From the NCBI GenBank assembly GCA_934725085.1, contig CAKVAL010000005.1, positions 1 through 64,000 of the forward strand: a DNA stretch of 64,000 nt, written 5' to 3'. How positions within the stretch are numbered: position 1 is the stretch's first letter; the number at the start of each line of letters is the position of its first letter. Positions 58,203 to 64,000 of the stretch are shown here, piece after piece. This DNA comes from an uncultured Erysipelotrichaceae bacterium. GTDB lineage: Bacteria; Bacillota_I; Bacilli_A; Erysipelotrichales; Erysipelotrichaceae. The notes beneath the pieces were generated by a model that saw nothing but the letters and a program-made list of their open reading frames with translations, ran no database searches and was not told where the DNA came from. The position numbers and the translations under genes were made by a program.

Positions 58203-60046
58203 TAGTCTACTTTTACCTCTTGATCTTGGTATGCTTCAATAATATCGCCTTCCTTGATATCGTTGAAGTTTTCAATAGTCATACCACATTCATAACCTTG
58301 TAATACTTCCTTAGCATCATTTTCAAAACGCTTTAGAGAGCCAAGTCTACCAGTATAGATAACAATACCATCCCTAATTAGACGACACTTACTATCTCTT
58401 ACAATCTTGCCTTCAGTTACCATAGTACCTGCAATTGTGCCAACCTTAGAAACTTTATAAGTCTTTCTAACTTCAGCTTGTCCAATTACAACTTCTTCAT
58501 AAACTGGAGCCAACATACCCTTCATAGCTGCTTCCATTTCTTCTACAGCCTTATAGATAATGTTATGTAATCTGATTTCAACATTCTCTTCTTGAGCTTT
58601 CTTTCTTACATTAGCATCTGGTCTAACATTGAAACCATAAATAACGGCATGAGATACAGAAGCTAAGATAACATCTGATTCAGAAATTGAACCAGCAGCA
58701 CTTCTGATAACATTTACTCTTACGCCGTCAACATCAATCTTACTTAATGAAGATGCAACAGCTTCGGCAGTACCTTGAACATCTGACTTAACGATAACAG
58801 GAACCTCTTTGATTTCACCAGCCTCAATTTGAGCACTTAAATCATCAAGAGACATAGCACTTGTAGCCTTTCTCTCTTTTTCAATACGCTTAGTATTTCT
58901 AGCAGCTGCAATAGCTCTAGCATCCTTATCGTTTTCAAACACCTTGAAGTTATCACCAGCAACCGGAACTTCATTTAAACCGATAACTTCAACTGGTGTA
59001 CTTGGTGAAGCTTCCTTAATTTCTTCACCCTTGTCGTTAGCCATTCTTCTAACCTTACCATAAGTTGTACCAACTACAACTGAATCACCTTGTCTTAAAG
59101 TACCATTTTGTACTAGTAATGTACAAACAGGACCTCTACCCTTATCAAGCTTAGCTTCAATAACGGTACCTGTAGCAGGCTTATTAGGATTAGCCTTTAA
59201 GTCCTTAACTTCAGAAACAACAAGGATTGTTTCTAGAATATCCTTAACGCCTTCACCTGTTTTAGCACTACAATTTACGAAAATTGTATCACCACCCCAT
59301 TCTTCAGGCATTAGACCTAAATCAGCTAAAGCACTCTTAACCTTATCTGGATTAGCACCTGGCTTATCCATCTTATTAACAGCGATAATAATTGGAACAT
59401 CAGCAGCCTTAGAGTGGTCGATTGCTTCTCTTGTCTGAGGCATTACACCATCATCTGCCGCAACAACAATAATTGAAACATCAGTTACTGAAGCACCTCT
59501 AGCACGCATTGCGGTAAATGCTTCATGTCCTGGAGTATCCAAGAAAGTAACCTTCTTACCATTTACATCAACTTGATAAGCACCAATATGTTGGGTAATA
59601 CCACCAAATTCACCAGCAGTTACATTAGACTTTCTGATTGTATCAAGAAGAGTTGTCTTACCATGGTCAACGTGACCCATGATAGTAACAATAGGTGCTC
59701 TTTCTCTTAAGTCCTTTGGATCATCTTCAACATCATCAGCTAAAGATTCATCATCCTTTGGTTCTTCCTTAGTAGCCTCAATGCCATATTCCATACAAAC
59801 AAGTTCAACATTCTCATCATCTAAAGGAGAATTAATAGTCATCATCTTGCCAAGCATGAAAAGTAACTTGATAATATCACTTGAATTCTTATTGATTTTG
59901 CCTGCAAGTTCAGAAACCGTAATACCATCAGAATAAGTAATGCTCTCTACCTTCTCAGTATTTTCCTTCTTACTTTCATTCCAATTAGCTTTATTGTTAT
60001 TAGGCTTCTTGTTATTGATTCGCTTCTTATATGTTTGTTTTGCCAT
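58202..60046 (-). CDS. infB: Translation initiation factor IF-2
   Basis: IF-2 is the GTPase that brings fMet-tRNA to the ribosome. G1 is GHVDHGKTTL, G3 DTPGHEAF, G4 NKMD, and later domains include VPVIVKSDVQGTAEAVASSL. At 614 residues it is a short form: the N-terminal extension is only about 110 residues. AAGGAGG precedes ATG by 4 nt. It lies in the conserved order after ylxQ. Confidence 0.96.
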   Translation of the reverse strand: MAKQTYKKRINNKKPNNNKANWNESKKENTEKVESITYSDGITVSELAGKINKNSSDIIKLLFMLGKMMTINSPLDDENVELVCMEYGIEATKEEPKDDESLADDVEDDPKDLRERAPIVTIMGHVDHGKTTLLDTIRKSNVTAGEFGGITQHIGAYQVDVNGKKVTFLDTPGHEAFTAMRARGASVTDVSIIVVAADDGVMPQTREAIDHSKAADVPIIIAVNKMDKPGANPDKVKSALADLGLMPEEWGGDTIFVNCSAKTGEGVKDILETILVVSEVKDLKANPNKPATGTVIEAKLDKGRGPVCTLLVQNGTLRQGDSVVVGTTYGKVRRMANDKGEEIKEASPSTPVEVIGLNEVPVAGDNFKVFENDKDARAIAAARNTKRIEKERKATSAMSLDDLSAQIEAGEIKEVPVIVKSDVQGTAEAVASSLSKIDVDGVRVNVIRSAAGSISESDVILASVSHAVIYGFNVRPDANVRKKAQEENVEIRLHNIIYKAVEEMEAAMKGMLAPVYEEVVIGQAEVRKTYKVSKVGTIAGTMVTEGKIVRDSKCRLIRDGIVIYTGRLGSLKRFENDAKEVLQGYECGMTIENFNDIKEGDIIEAYQDQEVKVD

Positions 60047-60056
60047 ATACCCTCCT

Positions 60057-60341
60057 TTATTTATTTTCTATAAACAACTTTTTAAATCCTCTATCATAGA
60101 CACCAACTATCTTTACCATCTTCTTTCCTAGACACAAAGACAATTGTTCGCTACTATAAGCAGTTGTATAAGGAATATTGTAGTAATCACACTTTTTAAT
60201 ATATCTTTCTTTTGTCTTATCACTAGCATCATCCGCAATAAACAAATATTGGCAAGTCTTGATATTCTCAAGCACAGTTTCACCAAATTTAATTTTATTA
60301 GCCCTATATGCCAATCCTAATAAAGAAAGAACTCTATCCAT
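60057..60341 (-). CDS. ylxQ: YlxQ, ribosomal protein L7Ae-like RNA-binding protein
   Basis: A 94-residue L7Ae/L30e-fold protein (LLGLAYRANKIKFGETVLEN, LFIADDASDKTKERYIKKCD) found between rnpM and infB in Firmicutes. L7Ae relatives bind kink-turn RNA; YlxQ's own target is unclear. Its ATG overlaps the rnpM end by 8 bp. Confidence 0.88.
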   Translation of the reverse strand: MDRVLSLLGLAYRANKIKFGETVLENIKTCQYLFIADDASDKTKERYIKKCDYYNIPYTTAYSSEQLSLCLGKKMVKIVGVYDRGFKKLFIENK

Positions 60342-60591
60342 TAATCACCTTTTCTATTTCCTTATAAACTTCTTCATCCACATTCACTTCTAACGCACGA
60401 GATAAAAGATTTTTCTTTTTTGCGATTTCTAGAGCCTCTAAAGACTTTTTTAGATAAGCTCCCTTTCCATTCAACTTACCAGTTGTATCAACCTTAACCT
60501 CACCCTCAGGAGTTCTTACAATTCTAAGTAAGTCCTTCTTAGGCACAGATTCCCCACTAGCAAGACACTTACGCATTGGAATCTTTTTCAT
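60334..60591 (-). CDS. rnpM: YlxR/RnpM, RNase P modulator
   Basis: An 85-residue protein with the family start MRKCLASGESVPKKDLLRIV and later GKGAYLKKSLEALEIAKKKN. In B. subtilis this small protein binds RNase P RNA and modulates it. Its ATG overlaps the nusA stop (TAATG). Canonical members have a GRGAYLC-like motif; here the Cys is Lys. Confidence 0.88.
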   Translation of the reverse strand: MKKIPMRKCLASGESVPKKDLLRIVRTPEGEVKVDTTGKLNGKGAYLKKSLEALEIAKKKNLLSRALEVNVDEEVYKEIEKVING

Positions 60592-62411
60592 TAGTTTTCC
60601 TCGTCGTAGTATTCATCATATTCATCGAAATCAATGTCATCATCGTTGATCCATGAATCTTCCTCTAGTTCTTCCTCTTGTTGTCTGATTTCCTCTAGCT
60701 CTTCTTCAGAATATGTAGGCTTAACATCCTCATCATATTCCTTCTTTTCAAGGTTTTCACCCCTTAATCTTCTATCATCATCATCCTTCTTCTTACGCTT
60801 CTTAGTAACCTTTTCTTCCTTCTTACCAGCACCGGCAAAATCTTCAAACTTAGAAACATAATCAGTATGAGGAACTAACTTCTTACTAGGCTTAGATTCA
60901 GATTCGAGCCCAGGGTTTGAGCCCCCAGATTCGTGCCCAGATTCAACCTCTTTCTCTTCTTCTACTGGTTCTTCAACAGTAGTTTCTTCTTCAACAACAG
61001 GTTCTTCCTTAACAGATTCGTGCCCAGATTCGTGCCCAGATTCGTGCCCAGTTTCTTCCTTCTCAGCTTCTTCTAAAGATTCTTGGTTAGGAACATCCTC
61101 AATAGTTACTTCATCAAGAGTTTCTTCAAATTCAACAAAAGCATCATCATTTACAACTTCTTCTTCACCACTTTCAGCCTTACGCTTAGCAGCTTCTTCT
61201 TGAAGTTGTAAGAATTCCTTTTGTTCCTTTTCCTTCTTAATCTTTAATTGATCTTCCTTAAAGAATGCTTCTTCACTTTCAATATCAACTCCAGCTTCTC
61301 TAACATCCTTCTCAGTCTTAATATCAATCTTACGGTTAGTTAACTTATAAGCAAGCTTAACATTCTTACCCTTCTTACCAATTGCGATAGATAACTTATC
61401 ATCATCTACCACAACACATAGAGGTCTTTGGTTACGCTTAATTAACTTTTCAAGTTCTTCTTCAGTTAAACTTGGATCAATCTTTTCATTTGAATAGAAA
61501 CAAGCCTTTACTTCAGCAGGTGCTAAAGCATTCTTAACTAATTCGCCAATATCATCATTCCATTCAAAGACATCAACCTTTTCGCCCTTAACTTCACTGA
61601 TAACAGCTTGAACACGAGAACCTCTAGGACCAATACAAGAACCAATCGCATCTACATCCTCATTACGAGAATAAACAGCCATCTTAGTTCTCTCACCAGC
61701 TTCTCTAGCAATAGCCTTGATTTCAACTAAACCTTGTTGAATTTCAGGAACTTCCTTTTCAAATAATCTTTCAACAAACTTAGCATCAGCTCTACTTAGT
61801 ACTACTTGAGAACCCTTAGTAGACTTAGAAACTTCCTTGATAATAGCCTTAATAGGATTACCTTCTCTATATACTTCACCAGGGATTTGATCACTCTTCT
61901 TTAAGATAGCGAAAGTATTTTTGATATCAACAAGAACAAACTTCTCTTCAACTGTTTCAATAACACCTGAGATTAAATCATATTCCTTATCCTTGTATTC
62001 ATCATAAACTCTTTGTTTATCAAACTCTTTAGTCTTTTGTTTAAGCATATTCTTGGCAACATTGATTGCAGTTCTACTAATTTCAGCGAAATTAATTTCC
62101 TCTTCAATAGTATCGCCAACCTTAACATCAGGTTTAATTTCCTTCGCATCAGAATATAAAATATCTAATGTTTCATCAAAAGTATCTGAATCATCATCAA
62201 CAACTAACAATTCATGATAAGCTTGAATACCCTTACTATCAATCTCAACTCTTACCTTAGCAGCAGGAGCATCGACATGATTTTGGTATGTCTTTACAAT
62301 TGCTTCCTTTAATGTTTCAATCACGAATTCAGCTGGAATCTTACGTTCTTCTTCGAATAAACGCATACCTTCCAAAAAGTTCTTGTTGTTTTTTAAATTA
62401 ACGCCATTCAT
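60591..62411 (-). CDS. nusA: Transcription factor NusA with long acidic repeat tail
   Basis: NusA binds RNA polymerase and RNA to control pausing and termination. The N-terminal domain (to about 130), S1 domain, and two KH domains (CIGPRGSRVQAVISEV near 250, SIAIGKKGKNVKLAYKLTNR near 325) are complete by about residue 365. About 240 residues follow, strongly acidic and low complexity, absent from most Firmicute NusA proteins. This tail includes SGHESGHESGHES (about 454-466) and a second variant block (about 490-505), both made of the dispersed 12-bp DNA repeat. AAAGGAG precedes ATG. Confidence 0.95.
   Translation of the reverse strand: MNGVNLKNNKNFLEGMRLFEEERKIPAEFVIETLKEAIVKTYQNHVDAPAAKVRVEIDSKGIQAYHELLVVDDDSDTFDETLDILYSDAKEIKPDVKVGDTIEEEINFAEISRTAINVAKNMLKQKTKEFDKQRVYDEYKDKEYDLISGVIETVEEKFVLVDIKNTFAILKKSDQIPGEVYREGNPIKAIIKEVSKSTKGSQVVLSRADAKFVERLFEKEVPEIQQGLVEIKAIAREAGERTKMAVYSRNEDVDAIGSCIGPRGSRVQAVISEVKGEKVDVFEWNDDIGELVKNALAPAEVKACFYSNEKIDPSLTEEELEKLIKRNQRPLCVVVDDDKLSIAIGKKGKNVKLAYKLTNRKIDIKTEKDVREAGVDIESEEAFFKEDQLKIKKEKEQKEFLQLQEEAAKRKAESGEEEVVNDDAFVEFEETLDEVTIEDVPNQESLEEAEKEETGHESGHESGHESVKEEPVVEEETTVEEPVEEEKEVESGHESGGSNPGLESESKPSKKLVPHTDYVSKFEDFAGAGKKEEKVTKKRKKKDDDDRRLRGENLEKKEYDEDVKPTYSEEELEEIRQQEEELEEDSWINDDDIDFDEYDEYYDEEN
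60899..60944 (+). repeat. Dispersed GC-rich repeat in nusA, variant block
   Basis: Units CAGATTCGAGCC (60899-60910), CAGGGTTTGAGCC (60911-60923), CAGATTCGTGCC (60926-60937) and a partial CAGATTC (60938-60944). Coded on the minus strand as ESGHESGGSNPGLES, it shows degenerate copies beside exact ones. Confidence 0.75.
61013..61051 (+). repeat. Dispersed GC-rich repeat in nusA, three exact copies
   Basis: CAGATTCGTGCC occurs three times in tandem (61013-61048) plus CAG. The 12-bp period keeps the reading frame and encodes GHES repeats in the NusA tail. Confidence 0.85.
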
Positions 62412-62426
62412 AATAATTCTTCTCCT

Positions 62427-62861
62427 TTAAAATTTAACGGCATAACGTACAGCTTTAACATCGCTGTAATTGATCTTAATTGTTTTAGAAATATTCTTTT
62501 CCATAGTTTTTAAAGTAATAACAGTACCATCGAAATCCTCTAGGTCACCATAATACTTAAAACCCTTACCCTTAACATGGATATATGAGCCAATTGCTTC
62601 CTTTAGTTCATCAGCATTTCTAATCCTTTTTTCAATACCACATGAACTTACATCTAGCATATAAGCATCCATATCCCCGTCATACTTATCCATGATTTCT
62701 GATACTTTCTTAGATATTTCTTCAATCTCATTCATATCTAATGAAGCATCAATTGATACGTGCAAAATGTTATTCTTTTTCTCATAATAACACTCATATA
62801 GCTTATATCCTAGTAGGTCTAGTTCATAAGCTAGCTTTTCGTTTAAATCTTTAATTTCCAC
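62427..62861 (-). CDS. rimP: Ribosome maturation factor RimP
   Basis: A 144-residue 30S maturation factor that starts the rimP-nusA-rnpM-ylxQ-infB-rbfA operon. Matching features are LDLLGYKLYECYYEKKNNIL, a middle VSSCGIEKRIRNADEL (the usual VSSPGxxRPL, here Cys for Pro) and a C-terminal SH3-like part. The start is GTG at 62861 with AGAGG 6 nt upstream; the nearby ATG is out of frame. Confidence 0.9.
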   Translation of the reverse strand: MEIKDLNEKLAYELDLLGYKLYECYYEKKNNILHVSIDASLDMNEIEEISKKVSEIMDKYDGDMDAYMLDVSSCGIEKRIRNADELKEAIGSYIHVKGKGFKYYGDLEDFDGTVITLKTMEKNISKTIKINYSDVKAVRYAVKF

Positions 62862-62884
62862 ATTCTACCTCTAAACAATAAATT

Positions 62885-62906
62885 AAGCAGAGATTTCTCT
62901 CTGCTT
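62885..62906 (-). terminator. Terminator after the CPBP protease gene
   Basis: AAGCAGAGA (62885-62893) pairs perfectly with TCTCTGCTT (62898-62906) around a 4-nt loop. The T-run after it on the minus strand is broken (AATTTATTG), so termination may be partial and feed the rimP operon. Confidence 0.65.
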
Positions 62907-62935
62907 ATTTACACTACAATATTAACAAATTTCCC

Positions 62936-63856
62936 TTAAAATTTCAACAATGTTATCAAAGTAGTATGCATAACAAACAATAATAAGGCGATAATCACAA
63001 AAATATTTGATAAAAAGAACTTAATAGCCCTTTTAGAAGAATCGGAACTTCCGATTGAAATGATATTATATTTTTTACTAAATACTAGAATAATAGCTAA
63101 AATCAACAATATCGCAATAAAGACCAATGAGAAGATACTATACTTTTCAGGCACTAAAGCGAAAGCACATAACAAGGCATTACCCATAATATGTGTAAAT
63201 AATGATGGTCTAATTGACTTGTAAGTTAAAGTCATCTTTGCCAACAAATAGCCCATCACAAAACTTGGAATCATCTCGCTAATAGAAGCGTGGGCTAAAG
63301 TATAGACAATTGTTGTCATCATAAGCGCAAAATATCTTCCATATTTACTTAACGAATTAAGTAAAACACCTCTAAAGGCATATTCCTCTAATAAAGGTGA
63401 TAAGAAAATGAAAGTAAACAAATAAATAGGACTGTCAACTAATATTTCATTAAAGACAATGCCAACATCCGAAAGCATTATGCCTTGAACACCTAATAGT
63501 TTTGTGATGATTGTATTTACATATAAGGCAGCTGCAACAAAGCCAAAATAAACTACAAAGTTAGTTAAATAATCACTTAAATCAATTTCGGTCTTCTTTG
63601 TGAATTCTTTTAAATTAGTACCAAATACTCTTCTAACTATCATAAAAGGAAAAACAGTACCTATAATTAAACCTATAAAAGAAATAATAAAAGAAAACTT
63701 TGGATTATCCATTCTAGGAAATAAGCCATCAGAAACACATATCTTAGCACCAATGGGTATAAAAACCACAATCAAGGCATATATCATCAAGGCAATACCA
63801 ACGATTGAAAATTGTTTTTTTACATAATTTTGAGAAACGGTTCTTTTATTCGCCAT
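62936..63856 (-). CDS. CPBP family intramembrane glutamic endopeptidase
   Basis: About 306 residues with eight or so membrane segments. The Abi/CaaX protease motifs are LLEEYAFRGVLL near 160, the H in YTLAHAS near 190, and HIMGNALL near 235. Substrates are unknown; relatives process or protect against peptides. ATG at 63856 is chosen because TATAAT (63868-63863) ends 6 nt before it; the longer ORF start at 63874 lies upstream of that box. Confidence 0.86.
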   Translation of the reverse strand: MANKRTVSQNYVKKQFSIVGIALMIYALIVVFIPIGAKICVSDGLFPRMDNPKFSFIISFIGLIIGTVFPFMIVRRVFGTNLKEFTKKTEIDLSDYLTNFVVYFGFVAAALYVNTIITKLLGVQGIMLSDVGIVFNEILVDSPIYLFTFIFLSPLLEEYAFRGVLLNSLSKYGRYFALMMTTIVYTLAHASISEMIPSFVMGYLLAKMTLTYKSIRPSLFTHIMGNALLCAFALVPEKYSIFSLVFIAILLILAIILVFSKKYNIISIGSSDSSKRAIKFFLSNIFVIIALLLFVMHTTLITLLKF

Positions 63857-63906
63857 AGAGAAATTATATACCATTATCTTCCATATCTATTAAAAAAGAC
63901 TTTACT

Positions 63907-63934
63907 TTGTACACAAAGAAAATATCAGTATAAT
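63907..63934 (+). promoter_or_regulatory. Promoter of the last gene
   Basis: TTGTAC (63907-63912), a 16-nt spacer and TATAAT (63929-63934). The ATG follows after exactly 6 nt, so the first transcribed base should be at or next to the start codon. Confidence 0.7.
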
Positions 63935-63940
63935 GTTAAT

Positions 63941-64000
63941 ATGATTTTAGTAAGTGAAATAAAACTAGGACTTCATGAAGATGAAAAGATTCTAAAGAAG
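63941..64000 (+). CDS. Start of a FAD-dependent dehydrogenase gene (cut by window edge)
   Basis: Twenty codons are visible, MILVSEIKLGLHEDEKILKK, running off the right edge. The pattern (M-I-x-V-x-x-I-K-L-x-L-x-x-D/E-E-x-x-L-x-K) is like the N-terminus of COG2509 FAD-dependent dehydrogenases. It has a clear promoter and a leaderless arrangement. The identification rests on a short stretch. Confidence 0.55.
   Translation, partial: MILVSEIKLGLHEDEKILKK

Noticed and set aside
60634..60861. Serine-rich + strand ORF opposite nusA
   Set aside because: It is the antisense of the acidic, low-complexity NusA tail; codon pattern and neighbours support nusA only.

Overview
The window looks like chromosomal DNA of a low-GC Firmicute, most likely of the Erysipelotrichia or a close relative. 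Support: AT-rich coding sequence, a PolC-type replicase, the Firmicute order rimP-nusA-rnpM(ylxR)-ylxQ-infB-rbfA, the NfnAB and AzlCD pairs, and single-copy housekeeping genes packed with short overlaps. The code is standard (tRNA-Trp has a CCA anticodon and TGA is used as a stop). There is no rRNA operon, prophage, CRISPR array or intact insertion sequence. The lineage is an inference from gene content only.

Layout. 1-2.3 kb: cysK-cysE behind a poly-cysteine leader peptide and attenuator, then an ECF transporter S component divergent from a MocR-type regulator. 3.7-9.2 kb: nfnAB, an MTA/SAH nucleosidase, azlCD, and a folD/fchA pair. 9.3-15.9 kb: a probable cell-envelope operon (PASTA protein, FtsX-like permease and ATPase, YtrA-type GntR regulator, second ABC transporter). 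16-20.4 kb: phospholipid synthase, DMT exporter, tandem P-II protein with a DUF1538 membrane protein, uridine phosphorylase. 20.4-33.4 kb: tRNA-Trp, gdhA, polC, rnc, recG, tRNA-Leu, pcrA and GNAT enzymes. 33.4-42.2 kb: rRNA methyltransferase, pseudouridine synthase, a degenerate VanY-like protein, a thioredoxin-like lipoprotein, patatin, rhomboid, GH2 and a lipase-like protein. 42.3-47.6 kb: a 6-phospho-beta-glucosidase with its GntR regulator and a PTS stub, then a metal-efflux operon and ruvX. 47.6-57.5 kb: lipoprotein, aminotransferase, cyclophilin, serine dehydratase, WYL regulator, MATE pump, polysaccharide deacetylase, YitT protein, threonine aldolase. 57.5-57.8 kb: a small scar holding a DUF4143 fragment and an IS-like end. 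57.9-62.9 kb: the transcription/translation operon. 63-64 kb: a CPBP protease and the start of a FAD-dependent dehydrogenase.

Three observations stand out. (1) An 18-residue leader ORF with four consecutive Cys codons precedes cysK. It is followed by mutually exclusive antiterminator and terminator hairpins, a complete cysteine attenuation system. (2) This leader and sixteen other gene starts have a -10-like TAnnnT hexamer ending exactly 6 or 7 nt before ATG with no usable Shine-Dalgarno sequence, which implies widespread leaderless mRNAs beside ordinary SD-led genes. (3) A GC-rich 12-bp unit (CAGATTCGTGCC and variants) sits inside three unrelated genes in different reading frames, so it spreads or persists as DNA, not as a protein motif.

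Several proteins have lost key residues: FolD lacks its cyclohydrolase lysine but lies beside a separate cyclohydrolase gene, the MocR regulator lacks the PLP lysine, and the VanY-like protein lacks all zinc ligands.
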